Positions 22,482-31,605 are shown, counted from the stretch's first letter. The stretch is 46,900 nt of DNA from Microvirga brassicacearum (GCF_008757455.1 NZ_VCMV01000081.1:271-47170); one strand, 5' to 3'. Made by a program: numbers and translations. Notes: generated by a model from the sequence alone, not told the origin.

Positions 22482-23719
22482 CGCACCCCATCAACCACGC
22501 GGCTCCCGCCGCATTGCTGAAGCGGCCGCGGCTTCTTCGCCTGCTCGAGGTGATGAACGGCGACGGGGAGGAGACCCGCATCGTCGGCGGCGCCGTCCGC
22601 AACGCATTGCTCGACCGGCCGGTGACGGAGGTCGATCTCGCCACCACAGCGTCTCCGGCGGTGGTCGACGAACGAGCACGCCGCGCTGGCCTGAAAACCA
22701 TACCGACCGGCATCGATCACGGCACCATCACGGTGATCGTCGAAGGGGAGACTTTCGAAGTCACGACCCTGCGGGAAGACGTGGAAACCGATGGGCGGAG
22801 GGCGGTGGTGCATTTCGGGCGTGACTTTGCGGCCGATGCGCTGCGCCGCGACTTCACCATCAATGCGCTTTTCCTCGATCGCGACGGTCGCATCCACGAT
22901 TACACGGATGGTGTCGAAGATCTGGCGGAAAGACAGGTGCGCTTCATTGGCGACGCGCATGCGCGCATCCGCGAGGATTATCTGCGGATCCTGCGGTTTT
23001 TCAGGTTTTATGCCGAATATGCGGAAGCGGAGCCCGATGCCGAGGGACTTGCGGCTGCGGGCGCCGAGCGGGCAGGCCTCGCCATCCTGTCGCGGGAGCG
23101 CATCAGGCACGAGTTGATGAAGATCCTGATGGCGCGCAGGAGCGTGGAGACCATCAGAATCCTCGCTGAGCACGGCTTCCTCACATGGCTTCTCGGCGGG
23201 GCGGCCGAGTTCGGACGGTTCGAGCGCGTCGTGGCGGAAAGAAATACAGGCCCTGTCAGCCGCCTGTCAGCTCTTGCCGTCATGGTGCCCGATGATGCGG
23301 ACCGCCTGCGCGAACGGCTGCGGCTCTCGAACGACGAGCACCGGCAGATGGCCGATTACGGCGACGTTCTGGGCGTTCTAAGGACCGGTCAGGGACCGCT
23401 CGACGCGGTTGCGGTTCGCCGTCTCGTTGCCGAGCACGGCATCAAGACGCTCGCGCTTGCGCTGACTGCTCTTGCGGGCGAGCCCCTGCCGATCCTGCAC
23501 GACGATGCGAAGACGGCATTCCGGAATTATCGGAACGGCGTCGAGCCGGTGCCGGTCTTCCCGCTGCGCGGTGCAGACTTCATGGAAAAGGGTGTGCCGC
23601 CCGGACCGCGGATCGGCCGCCTGCTCGCACAGGCGCGGCAGGTGTGGCTCGACAGCGGCTGTCCGACCGACAGCGCCGCGACGCAATCGCTTCTCGAACG
23701 AATGGTCGCCAAACTCTGA
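22478..23719 (+). CDS. cca: CCA tRNA nucleotidyltransferase
   Basis: The 413-residue class II nucleotidyltransferase adds or repairs the 3' CCA of tRNAs. The head domain shows RIVGGAVRNALLDRP and EVDLATTASP (motif A with the metal-binding acidic pair), VTTLREDV, the RRDFTINALF motif, and the RIREDYLRILRFFRFYAEYA signature. A helical body and a C-terminal tail (GADFMEKGVPPGPRIGRLL) complete it. The start is GTG 22478, overlapping the DUF6111 stop. The gene is convergent with hemF, two bases away. Confidence 0.9.
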   Translation: MTHPINHAAPAALLKRPRLLRLLEVMNGDGEETRIVGGAVRNALLDRPVTEVDLATTASPAVVDERARRAGLKTIPTGIDHGTITVIVEGETFEVTTLREDVETDGRRAVVHFGRDFAADALRRDFTINALFLDRDGRIHDYTDGVEDLAERQVRFIGDAHARIREDYLRILRFFRFYAEYAEAEPDAEGLAAAGAERAGLAILSRERIRHELMKILMARRSVETIRILAEHGFLTWLLGGAAEFGRFERVVAERNTGPVSRLSALAVMVPDDADRLRERLRLSNDEHRQMADYGDVLGVLRTGQGPLDAVAVRRLVAEHGIKTLALALTALAGEPLPILHDDAKTAFRNYRNGVEPVPVFPLRGADFMEKGVPPGPRIGRLLAQARQVWLDSGCPTDSAATQSLLERMVAKL

Positions 23720-23721
23720 TC

Positions 23722-24621
23722 TTAAGGCCAGCGAACGGTCGGTGGCATGGATGAGAGGATCGATTCGATGTTGCCACCGGTCTTCAGGCCGAAGATCGTG
23801 CCGCGATCGTACAGAAGGTTGAATTCCACGTAGCGCCCGCGCCGGACCTGCTGCTCGACCCGGTCCTGCTCCGTCCAGGGCGTCGACGCGTTGCGCCGCA
23901 CGATCTCGGGATAGATCTTCAGGAACGCCTCGCCCACGTCGCGGGTGAAGGCGAAATCGTCATCCGGATCGCCGGTCCAGTGATAGTCGTAGAAGATGCC
24001 GCCGACGCCGCGCGATTCCTGGCGGTGCTTGAGAAAGAAATACTCGTCGCACCACGCCTTGTATTTCTCATAAGGCGCGCCCGGCTGATGGCGTTTGCAG
24101 GCCTCTTTCAACGCGGCATGGAACGCGATGGTGTCGGGATCCTCCTGCGCCCGGCGTCGATCGAGCACGGGCGTGAGATCGGCGCCGCCGCCGAACCACG
24201 GTTTTGTCGTCACGACGAAACGTGTGTTCATGTGTACTGTCGGCACGTTCGGGTTCCACGGATGCGCGATCAGCGAGAGACCGGCGGCCCAGAAGCGCGG
24301 ATCCTGGTCCGACCCCGGAATCTGGCCGCGAAATTCCGGTGCGAATTCCCCGTAGACCGTCGAGACATGCACGCCGACCTTTTCGAACACGCGTCCGCGC
24401 ATCATCGACATGACGCCGCCGCCGCCCGGATGGCCACTGTGATCCTGGCGCTCCCACGGCTTGCGTTCGAATTGCCCCGGTGATGCAGCGTCCGGCGGCA
24501 GGGGCGCCGAGACCTCGTCCTCGATTGCCTCGAACGCGGCGCAGATCCGGTCCCGCAGGGCGGCAAACCAGATGGGCGCTTCGGTTTGAAGGCGTTCGGC
24601 GGCGGCTGCGTCGGTGATCAA
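23722..24621 (-). CDS. hemF: Oxygen-dependent coproporphyrinogen III oxidase
   Basis: The 299-residue enzyme converts coproporphyrinogen III to protoporphyrinogen IX with oxygen in haem biosynthesis. Diagnostic stretches are GGGGVMSMMRGRVFEKVGV, HPWNPNVPTVHMNTRF, WFGGGADLTP and GRYVEFNLLYDRGTIFGL near the C-terminus. The start appears to be TTG 24621, four bases after the trmL stop, with GGAGA about nine bases upstream inside trmL. Being the oxygen-requiring form, it fits an aerobic organism with a cytochrome bc1 chain. Confidence 0.93.
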   Translation of the reverse strand: MITDAAAAERLQTEAPIWFAALRDRICAAFEAIEDEVSAPLPPDAASPGQFERKPWERQDHSGHPGGGGVMSMMRGRVFEKVGVHVSTVYGEFAPEFRGQIPGSDQDPRFWAAGLSLIAHPWNPNVPTVHMNTRFVVTTKPWFGGGADLTPVLDRRRAQEDPDTIAFHAALKEACKRHQPGAPYEKYKAWCDEYFFLKHRQESRGVGGIFYDYHWTGDPDDDFAFTRDVGEAFLKIYPEIVRRNASTPWTEQDRVEQQVRRGRYVEFNLLYDRGTIFGLKTGGNIESILSSMPPTVRWP

Positions 24622-24625
24622 TGTC

Positions 24626-25114
24626 TCAGGTCTCCGAAAGGGGGCGGGGAAAGGTTCCGGTCTGCCGCAACGCCTCCCCCAAAATCATGGCGGCCGTCAC
24701 CGCCACATTAAGCGAGCGCAAGCCCTGCTGCATCGGGACAAGCAGCCGCGCATCCGCGGCCTCATGCACTTCCTCCGGGACGCCTGCGGATTCCCGCCCG
24801 ACCAGAATGATGTCGGCGGGCTGAAAAGTGAAATCCGCATACGATATGGCGCCTTTCGTGGTCGCCAGAACAAGGCGCCCTTCCGTCCCGCGACGCCATT
24901 CCGCGAAGGCGCGCCAGGAGATGTGGCGGGTGATCTTCACCTGGTCGAGATAATCCATCCCGGATCGCCGCAGGTTCCTGTCGGAGACGTCGAAGCCGGC
25001 AGGCTCGATGATCTCGACTGGAACGCCCAGGCATGCCGCGAGACGCAGCATCGTGCCGGTGTTCTGCGGGATGTCGGGTTGATAGATCGCGAGACGAGGC
25101 ATGGAACGCGTCAT
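24626..25114 (-). CDS. trmL: tRNA (cytidine/uridine-34-2'-O)-methyltransferase
   Basis: A 162-residue SPOUT methyltransferase that 2'-O-methylates the wobble base of tRNA-Leu isoacceptors. It opens with LAIYQPDIPQNTGTMLRLAA, the TrmL signature, and has the trefoil-knot SAM site IILVGRESAGVP followed by LLVPMQQGLRSLNVAVTAAM. ATG 25114 is used; ATG 25102 (MPRLAIYQ) would also fit the family. It is transcribed with hemF, and divergently from the ABC exporter. Confidence 0.9.
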   Translation of the reverse strand: MTRSMPRLAIYQPDIPQNTGTMLRLAACLGVPVEIIEPAGFDVSDRNLRRSGMDYLDQVKITRHISWRAFAEWRRGTEGRLVLATTKGAISYADFTFQPADIILVGRESAGVPEEVHEAADARLLVPMQQGLRSLNVAVTAAMILGEALRQTGTFPRPLSET

Positions 25115-25180
25115 CGGCGCAAGCGGACCCCTTCGTCAAGTGAACTTCGCCGTGTTAAACGGATGGCGGAGTGATCCGAG

Positions 25181-27034
25181 ATGCGAATGTTCCAATGGCT
25201 TGAAAAACGGATCGATCCGTTCGCCCCCTTCGATGAGGAAGAAACGCCGCCCGCCAGCGTGAGCGCGTTCGCCTGGCATTATCTGCGGCCGGTGCGCCTG
25301 TGGCTCGGCGTGCTGTTCGTCGCCTCGCTCGTCGTCGGCCTGTTCGAAGCCTCCCTCTATGTGATCATGGGCTGGGTGGTGGATATTCTCGCCACCTCCA
25401 CGCCTGACCGGCTGTGGGCGGACCACGGCACCGGGCTGATGTTGGTGGGCGGCGCCATCCTGTTCGTGCGGCCGCTCCTGCATTTCTCCCATGAACTCAT
25501 CACCAACCAGATTCTGGTGCCGCAAAGCACCAATATGATTCGCTGGCGCACGCATCTCTATACGCTCGGCCACGCGCTCGGGTATTTCCAGGCCGATTTC
25601 GCCGGGCGGCTCGCCAACCGCATCACGCAAGGCGGGCCGGCAATCCGCGAGATCGCGGTGACGATCCTCGACACGCTTTTGTATGTGGCGATCTTCGCGT
25701 TCACGGCGCTGGGCCTGTTTTCGAGCGTCAGCCCGTGGCTCGCCTTGCCGATGGGGTTGTGGATCGTCGTCTATATCGCGCTGCTGCGCTATTTCGTGCC
25801 GCGGGCCAAGATCCGCTCCCTTCGGGTCGCCGATACCCGCTCGGCTTTGGTCGGGCGCGTGGTCGACAGTTACACCAACATTCTCACCGTCAAGCTATTC
25901 GCACGCAGGGCCGAGGAGCGGTCGGCGGTGCGGGATTCGATTGCCGCCCACACGCAGGCTTTCCTCAATTCCTTCCGGCTCATCACCGGGGTCGGCGTGG
26001 TGCTGACGGTGATGAACAGCGTGCTTCTGGTAGCCACCGGCGCGCTCTCCATCGTACTCTGGATGCGCGGGCTGATGACGAGCGGCGAGGCCGCGACCGG
26101 CATATCCCTCGTCATGCGCATCCTCGCCATGTCGGGCTGGGTGATGCAGTCGGTGCGCGGGGTCTTCGAGAATATTGGGGTGGTGCAGGAAAGCATGCAG
26201 ACCATCGCCAGGCCGCACGGCATCGTCGATGTGCCCAGAGCCACCCAGCTCCAGGTCCCGCGCGGCGAGGTGCGATTCGAAGGCGTTTCGTTCCATTATG
26301 GGCGCGAGGACGGGGTCATCGAGGATCTCGATCTCACCATCCGCCCCGGCGAAAAAGTCGGGCTCGTGGGCACCAGCGGCGCCGGCAAGACGACGATCAC
26401 GTCCCTGCTCCTGCGGCTGCACGATGTGGAGAAAGGGCGAATCCTGATCGACGGACAGGACATCGCGCGGGTCAGCCAGGACAGCCTGCGCTCCGCCATC
26501 GCCATGGTGACGCAGGACACCTCCCTGCTTCACCGCTCCATCCGCGACAATATCGCCTACGGTCGGCCGGGCGCCGAGGAAAGCGCCATCGTCGAGGCGG
26601 CGCGCCTCGCCCATGCGCACGAGTTCATTCTTGAACTCGAGGATAATCGCGGGCGGCGCGGCTATGACGCCCATGTGGGTGAGCGCGGCGTGAAGCTCTC
26701 GGGCGGGCAGCGCCAGCGGATCGCCATCGCGCGGGTGATCCTCAAGGATGCGCCGATTCTGGTTCTGGACGAGGCGACCTCCGCGCTGGATTCGGAGGTC
26801 GAGGCCGCCATTCAGGAGGCACTGTCCACCCTCATGGAAGGCAAGACGGTCGTCGCTATCGCGCATCGGCTGTCAACGATCGCCGCCCTCGACCGGCTGA
26901 TCGTCATCGACCGGGGCCGGATCGTCGAGGAGGGAACCCACGCCCAGCTTCTCCGGCGGGACGGCCTTTATGCACGCTTCTGGCGGCGCCAATCGGGCGG
27001 CTTTCTCGGGGCGGACGAGCAGGCGGTTTCCTAG
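25181..27034 (+). CDS. ABC exporter, fused permease and ATPase (MsbA-like)
   Basis: A 617-residue half-transporter that would work as a homodimer in the inner membrane. Six transmembrane helices occupy about residues 38-330, and the ATPase domain covers about 355-600 with Walker A (GTSGAGKTT), the Q-loop (VTQDTSLLH), signature LSGGQRQR, Walker B (ILVLDEATSALDS) and the switch His (AIAHRLST). Several ATM1/MsbA-like exporters look like this; lipid, drug or peptide cargo is possible and not distinguishable. The location just before petABC recurs in related genomes, but the 207-base gap suggests separate transcription. Confidence 0.9.
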   Translation: MRMFQWLEKRIDPFAPFDEEETPPASVSAFAWHYLRPVRLWLGVLFVASLVVGLFEASLYVIMGWVVDILATSTPDRLWADHGTGLMLVGGAILFVRPLLHFSHELITNQILVPQSTNMIRWRTHLYTLGHALGYFQADFAGRLANRITQGGPAIREIAVTILDTLLYVAIFAFTALGLFSSVSPWLALPMGLWIVVYIALLRYFVPRAKIRSLRVADTRSALVGRVVDSYTNILTVKLFARRAEERSAVRDSIAAHTQAFLNSFRLITGVGVVLTVMNSVLLVATGALSIVLWMRGLMTSGEAATGISLVMRILAMSGWVMQSVRGVFENIGVVQESMQTIARPHGIVDVPRATQLQVPRGEVRFEGVSFHYGREDGVIEDLDLTIRPGEKVGLVGTSGAGKTTITSLLLRLHDVEKGRILIDGQDIARVSQDSLRSAIAMVTQDTSLLHRSIRDNIAYGRPGAEESAIVEAARLAHAHEFILELEDNRGRRGYDAHVGERGVKLSGGQRQRIAIARVILKDAPILVLDEATSALDSEVEAAIQEALSTLMEGKTVVAIAHRLSTIAALDRLIVIDRGRIVEEGTHAQLLRRDGLYARFWRRQSGGFLGADEQAVS

Positions 27035-27122
27035 GGCGCTCAGGCTGGAACAAGTCCAATCCGGCTATGGACAGGCGAGCTTTGCCATGTCAAAGAGCCT
27101 CCGCGTGGCGACGCCCAGTCGC

Positions 27123-27136
27123 ATTGCGCGCGCAAT
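27123..27136. promoter_or_regulatory. 14-base perfect palindrome upstream of petA
   Basis: ATTGCGCGCGCAAT is exactly self-complementary and lies about 105 bases before the petA start, inside the 207-base gap that must contain the petABC promoter. It could be an operator for a redox or respiratory regulator; no -35/-10 pair was convincingly identified beside it. Confidence 0.3.
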
Positions 27137-27241
27137 GGCGCGTATGCTTGTTGCAAACGAAGCAGCGTGCCGAGTGTTTTGGTTTTTCAGGACACTGAAA
27201 ATGCGCGGTTCTCGTTTGTTGACGTTTTGCTGGAGAGCCAA

Positions 27242-27790
27242 GTGGCTGAGACCACCACGACCGTCGTTGAGCCCACACGGCGCGATTTTCTTTTCATCGC
27301 CACGGGTGCCGTTGGGGCCGTCGGCGCCGCAACCCTCGTTTGGCCATTTGTCCAATCCCTGACGCCCGACGCCGCAACGGTGGCGGCTGGCGCTCCGGTC
27401 GATGTCGACCTGACGCCGATCGCCGAAGGCCAGATCGTCAAGGTGTTCTGGCGCGGCAAGCTGATCTTCATCCGCAACCGCACGCCGGCCGAGATCAAGG
27501 CCGCCGAGGACGTGAACGTCGCGACCTTGCGGGATCCGCAGGCGGATTCGGCGCGCGTCAAGGAAGGTCACGCCAAGTGGCTGGTTGTCTATGGCAACTG
27601 CACCCATCTCGGCTGCGTGCCCCTCGGCCACCAGGGCGAGTATGAAGGCTGGTTCTGCCCCTGCCACGGTTCGGTGTTCGACACCTCCGGGCGCGTGCGC
27701 GGCGGTCCGGCCCCGACCAATCTGCCCGTGCCGCCCTATGCGTTCACTTCCGATACGAAGATCGTCATTGGCCAAGAGGCTACCGCGTAA
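27242..27790 (+). CDS. petA: Ubiquinol-cytochrome c reductase, Rieske iron-sulfur subunit
   Basis: The 182-residue Rieske protein of the cytochrome bc1 complex passes an electron from ubiquinol to cytochrome c1. The N-terminal TRRDFLFIAT with the hydrophobic segment (12-38) is the twin-arginine signal anchor. The [2Fe-2S] ligands are in CTHLGC (120-125; Cys120, His122) and CPCHG (139-143; Cys139, His142), with Cys125 and Cys141 forming the disulphide. GGPAPTNLPVPPY is the conserved proline loop. I start at GTG 27242 because GGAGAG precedes it; the frame extends to 27167 but without a ribosome binding site. It is the first gene of petABC. Confidence 0.95.
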   Translation: MAETTTTVVEPTRRDFLFIATGAVGAVGAATLVWPFVQSLTPDAATVAAGAPVDVDLTPIAEGQIVKVFWRGKLIFIRNRTPAEIKAAEDVNVATLRDPQADSARVKEGHAKWLVVYGNCTHLGCVPLGHQGEYEGWFCPCHGSVFDTSGRVRGGPAPTNLPVPPYAFTSDTKIVIGQEATA

Positions 27791-27843
27791 CTCAAGGCCA
27801 CGGCGTAATTCTCCGCGACGGTCCATTCGATCAGGCGAAATTC

Positions 27844-29145
27844 ATGAGCCAGCATCCCACCACCTACGTTCCCAAGAGCGCCTTCGGCAAATGGTTTGAG
27901 AGCCGACTGCCGATCGCGGGTCTCGTGCATTCATCGTTCATCGCGTTTCCGGTCCCCCGGAACCTGAACTACTTCTGGACCTTCGGCGCGATCCTCGCCT
28001 TCATGCTGGTCTCGCAGATCGCCACCGGCGTGTTCCTGGCGATGTTCTATACGCCGAATGCTTCGCTCGCGTTCCAGTCGGTCGAGCACATCATGCGTGA
28101 CGTGCATTACGGCTGGCTCCTGCGCTATCTCCACGCCAACGGCGCCTCGATGTTCTTCGTGGCCGTCTATATCCACATCTTCCGCGGCCTCTATTACGGC
28201 TCGTACAAGGCGCCGCGCGAGGTCCTGTGGATTCTCGGCGTGATCATCTACGGCCTGATGATGGCCACCGCCTTCATGGGTTACGTGCTTCCCTGGGGCC
28301 AGATGAGTTTCTGGGGCGCCACCGTCATCACCAACATTCTGGCGGCCATCCCGGTGGTGGGCGATACCATCCAGAGCCTGCTCTGGGGCGGCTATTCGGT
28401 CGGCAATCCGACGCTGAACCGGTTCTTCTCGATCCATTACCTGCTGCCGTTCATGATCGTCGGCGTGGTGGCCCTGCATATCTGGGCGCTGCACGTGCCC
28501 GGCCAGAACAATCCGACGGGCGTTCCGATCAAGTCCGGCAAGGACGCGGTGCCGTTCACGCCCTACGCCACGATCAAGGATGTCTTCGCGACCGTCGTGT
28601 TCCTGATCTTCTTCGCGTATTTCGTGTTCTACATCCCCAACTTCATGGGCCATGCGGATAACTACGTTCCGGCCAACCCGTCGGTCACGCCGGCCCATAT
28701 CGTTCCCGAATGGTACTTCCTGCCGTTCTACGCGATCCTGCGGGGGATCACCTTCGACATTCTCTTCATCAACTCGAAACTCGGCGGCGTCATCGCCATG
28801 TTCGCGGCGATCGCGGTGCTGGCCTTCGTGCCGTGGCTCGACACTTCGCGCGTGCGCTCGACGGCCTATCGTCCGCTCTACAAGCAGTTCTTCTGGATCC
28901 TGGTCGCCGACACGATCCTGTTGGGCTGGCTCGGGGCGAAGCCGGCCGAGGGGTGGTACGTGATCGTGACTCAGGTCGCCACTGCCTATTACTTCATCCA
29001 CTTCCTGATCATTCTGCCGGTGCTTGGTTTCGTCGAGCGGCCGCTTCCCCTTCCGAATTCGATCCTCGAATCGGTGTTGGGGACGAAGAAGAGCGGAGCG
29101 GGAATGCCGGCCGGCGCCAATGCCGAGCCGCAATCCAAAGGCTGA
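27844..29145 (+). CDS. petB: Cytochrome b subunit of the bc1 complex
   Basis: A 433-residue integral membrane protein holding both haems b and the two quinone sites. The haem ligands sit in RYLHANGAS, YIHIFRGLYYGSYK, SIHYLLPF and ALHIWALH. PEWYF in the ef loop is the Qo-site motif, and eight transmembrane helices are expected. The gene ends normally and is followed 24 bases later by an independent cytochrome c1 gene, so there is no fbcH-type fusion. It follows petA by 53 bases in one operon. Confidence 0.96.
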   Translation: MSQHPTTYVPKSAFGKWFESRLPIAGLVHSSFIAFPVPRNLNYFWTFGAILAFMLVSQIATGVFLAMFYTPNASLAFQSVEHIMRDVHYGWLLRYLHANGASMFFVAVYIHIFRGLYYGSYKAPREVLWILGVIIYGLMMATAFMGYVLPWGQMSFWGATVITNILAAIPVVGDTIQSLLWGGYSVGNPTLNRFFSIHYLLPFMIVGVVALHIWALHVPGQNNPTGVPIKSGKDAVPFTPYATIKDVFATVVFLIFFAYFVFYIPNFMGHADNYVPANPSVTPAHIVPEWYFLPFYAILRGITFDILFINSKLGGVIAMFAAIAVLAFVPWLDTSRVRSTAYRPLYKQFFWILVADTILLGWLGAKPAEGWYVIVTQVATAYYFIHFLIILPVLGFVERPLPLPNSILESVLGTKKSGAGMPAGANAEPQSKG

Positions 29146-29169
29146 TGAGAGCGCTGGAGAAAAACAATC

Positions 29170-30048
29170 ATGATAAAGCGTAGTCTTCTCATTGCCGCCG
29201 CCGTTCTGGGCTTCTCGGCTCCGGCCTTCGCGGCGGAGGGCACCCCGATCCCGCCGCAACTGCAGTGGAGCTTCCACGGACCTTTCGGCATGTTCGATCG
29301 GGCGCAGCTCCAGCGCGGCTTCAAGGTCTATCGCGAGGTTTGCTCCTCCTGCCATGGCCTGAGCTATGTGGCGTTCCGCAACCTCTCGGAACCGGGCGGG
29401 CCGGAATTCTCCGAGGCGCAGGTGCGGGCGCTGGCGGCCGAATACACCATCAAGGACGGGCCGAACGACGCGGGCGACATGTTCGATCGTCCGGGCCGCC
29501 CCGCCGACCGCTTCCCGAGCCCGTTTGCCAACGACAACGCGGCGGCAGCGGCCAATGGCGGCAAGGCGCCGCCCGATCTGTCGTTGATGGCGAAAGCCCG
29601 CACCTACGAGCGCGGTTTCCCGTGGTTCATCATCGACATGTTCACGCAATTCGCCGAGACCGGACCGGATTACCTCGTGGCGCTTCTGAACGGCTACAAG
29701 GAGCCCCCGGCAGGGTTCACAGTGCCGGAGGGCGGCCACTACAACGAGTACTTCCCCGGCCACATCATCGCGATGCCCAAGCCTCTCAGTGACGGGCAGG
29801 TCGAATATCCGAAGCTCGAGAGCGGCCAACCCCAGGTGCCCGAGACGGTCGATCAATACGCCCGCGACCTCACCGCGTTTCTGATGTGGACCGCCGAGCC
29901 GCATCTCGAGGCCCGCAAGCGCCTTGGCCTGCAGGTGATCCTCTTCCTGATCCTGCTTTCCGGGCTGCTCTACTTCACCAAGAAGAAAGTCTGGGCGCGG
30001 GTCGGGCATTCAGACACCGCCCCGGCCGCGACCTTCCTGCCGGATTAG
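29170..30048 (+). CDS. petC: Cytochrome c1
   Basis: The 292-residue membrane-anchored cytochrome c1 takes electrons from the Rieske centre to soluble or membrane cytochrome c. It has a cleaved signal peptide (SLLIAAAVLGFSAPAFAA), the haem attachment site CSSCH at 58-62 (VYREVCSSCHGLSYV), a methionine ligand in HIIAMPKPL, and a C-terminal anchor (GLQVILFLILLSGLLYF). It is the last gene of the operon and is followed nine bases later by a strong terminator. Confidence 0.96.
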   Translation: MIKRSLLIAAAVLGFSAPAFAAEGTPIPPQLQWSFHGPFGMFDRAQLQRGFKVYREVCSSCHGLSYVAFRNLSEPGGPEFSEAQVRALAAEYTIKDGPNDAGDMFDRPGRPADRFPSPFANDNAAAAANGGKAPPDLSLMAKARTYERGFPWFIIDMFTQFAETGPDYLVALLNGYKEPPAGFTVPEGGHYNEYFPGHIIAMPKPLSDGQVEYPKLESGQPQVPETVDQYARDLTAFLMWTAEPHLEARKRLGLQVILFLILLSGLLYFTKKKVWARVGHSDTAPAATFLPD

Positions 30049-30056
30049 CATCACTG

Positions 30057-30082
30057 AAAGGGCCCCCGATGGGGCCCTTTTT
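30057..30082 (+). terminator. Strong intrinsic terminator of petABC
   Basis: A perfect ten-base stem (AAAGGGCCCC pairing with GGGGCCCTTT) closes a CGAT loop and is followed by further T residues. It closes the petABC operon 30 bases before the mtnP start. Confidence 0.95.
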
Positions 30083-30111
30083 CTTGGGCGTTGTCATCGG
30101 GGACCACCGAC

Positions 30112-30987
30112 ATGACCCAGGCCGTACTCGGAATCATCGGCGGATCGGGCGTCTACGACCTGCCCGGCATCGAGGATCTCAGCGAAGAGCGGATCGCCTC
30201 GCCCTGGGGTGACCCTTCCGACCTGCTCCGCACCGGACGGGTCGGCACGACCCGGGTGGTGTTCCTGCCCCGTCACGGACGCGGCCATGTCTATTCCCCC
30301 TCGGACATCAACTACCGCGCCAATATCGACGTGCTCAAGCGGGCGGGCGTCACCGACCTGATTTCGGTTTCGGCCTGCGGGTCCTTCAAGGCCGAACTCT
30401 ATCCCGGCTCATTCGTGCTGGTCGATCAGTTCGTCGATCGCACGTTCAAGCGGGACACATCGTTCTTCGGCAAAGGCTGTGTGGCCCATGTGCCGATGGC
30501 GCATCCGGTGGGGCCGCGGCTGCAGGGCCGGATCGCCGACGCGGCGAAGGCCGAGAGCATTCCGTTTAGTCAGGGCGGGACCTATGTGTGCATCGAGGGC
30601 CCGCAATTCTCGACTTATGCCGAATCGCTCACCTACAAGGGGCTCGGCTACGATGTGGTCGGCATGACGGCGATGCCGGAGGCGAAGCTCGCCCGCGAGG
30701 CCGAGATCACCTACGCGACCATCGCCATGGTGACGGATTTCGATTGCTGGCACCCGGAACACGATGACGTGGATGTGGCCTCGGTGGTGAAGATCGCGCA
30801 GCAGAACGCCGCGACCGTAGCGAAACTCATCGCGCGCATCGCCCGGGATTTCCCGGCCGAGCACGAACCATGCCCTGTGGGCTCCGACCACGCGCTGGAC
30901 GGGGCCATCATGACGGCGCCGTCGATGCGCGATCCGGAGATGCTGAAAAAGCTGGATGCCGTAGCCGGACGCGTGCTCCCGCGTTAA
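30112..30987 (+). CDS. mtnP: S-methyl-5'-thioadenosine phosphorylase
   Basis: The 291-residue enzyme splits methylthioadenosine with phosphate into adenine and methylthioribose-1-phosphate. It is of the human MTAP type: GIIGGSGVYDLPG at the start, LPRHGRGHVYSPSDINYRAN, DLISVSACGSF, EGPQFSTYAES and VGMTAMPEAKLAREAEI. I chose ATG 30112, which has a GGGGA site eight bases upstream; TTG 30091 would add seven residues. The adjacent apt gene uses the adenine released here. Confidence 0.93.
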   Translation: MTQAVLGIIGGSGVYDLPGIEDLSEERIASPWGDPSDLLRTGRVGTTRVVFLPRHGRGHVYSPSDINYRANIDVLKRAGVTDLISVSACGSFKAELYPGSFVLVDQFVDRTFKRDTSFFGKGCVAHVPMAHPVGPRLQGRIADAAKAESIPFSQGGTYVCIEGPQFSTYAESLTYKGLGYDVVGMTAMPEAKLAREAEITYATIAMVTDFDCWHPEHDDVDVASVVKIAQQNAATVAKLIARIARDFPAEHEPCPVGSDHALDGAIMTAPSMRDPEMLKKLDAVAGRVLPR

Positions 30988-31040
30988 GAATGCGCGAGGG
31001 GCAGCGCCCCAACCTTTCCGTTCCAAACCCCGAGTCGACT

Positions 31041-31586
31041 ATGGACCAGCGCTTTCGCACCGATCTCAAAGCCGCGATCCGCTCGATTCCGGATTATCCC
31101 AAGCCCGGTATCATCTTTCGCGACATCACCACGCTGCTCGGAGACCCGCGCGCGTTTCGCCGTTCGGTGGACGAACTGGTTCATCCGTTCGCCGGCGGCC
31201 GGGTCGACAAGGTGGCGGGGATCGAGGCGCGGGGTTTCATCATCGGCGGCGCCGTCGCCCATCAGCTCTCGGCCGGATTCGTGCCGATCCGCAAGAAGGG
31301 CAAGCTGCCGCACGAGACGGTGCGGATCGCCTATTCGCTGGAATACGGCGTCGACGAGATGGAAATCCATTCGGACGCTTTCGGGCAGGACGCGAGCGTC
31401 ATTCTGGTCGACGACCTGATTGCCACGGGCGGGACTGCGATCGCCGCAACGCAACTCCTGCTCCAGATGGGCGCAAAGATCGTCGCCGCCTGCTTCATCA
31501 TCGACCTGCCGGATCTGGGCGGCGCCCAGAAGCTCCGCGATCTCGGCGTGGAGGTGCGAAGCCTTGTGAGCTTCGAAGGCCACTAG
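31041..31586 (+). CDS. apt: Adenine phosphoribosyltransferase
   Basis: The 181-residue enzyme makes AMP from adenine and PRPP. It has IPDYPKPGIIFRDITTLLGD near the N-terminus, GIEARGFIIGGAVAHQL, RKKGKLPHET, and the PRPP-binding loop VILVDDLIATGGTA at about 128-141. It follows mtnP by 53 bases on the same strand, forming a methylthioadenosine and adenine salvage unit. The PRPP supplier gene prs is also in the window, about 5 kb away on the other strand. Confidence 0.95.
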   Translation: MDQRFRTDLKAAIRSIPDYPKPGIIFRDITTLLGDPRAFRRSVDELVHPFAGGRVDKVAGIEARGFIIGGAVAHQLSAGFVPIRKKGKLPHETVRIAYSLEYGVDEMEIHSDAFGQDASVILVDDLIATGGTAIAATQLLLQMGAKIVAACFIIDLPDLGGAQKLRDLGVEVRSLVSFEGH

Positions 31587-31605
31587 GGCGTGATCCGGCG
31601 CTCTT

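Noticed and set aside
27931..30009. 692-codon minus-strand frame opposite petB and petC
   Set aside because: It is the mirror of strongly conserved cytochrome genes; GC-rich third positions leave long open antisense frames. It has low-complexity Arg/His/Glu composition and no domain.
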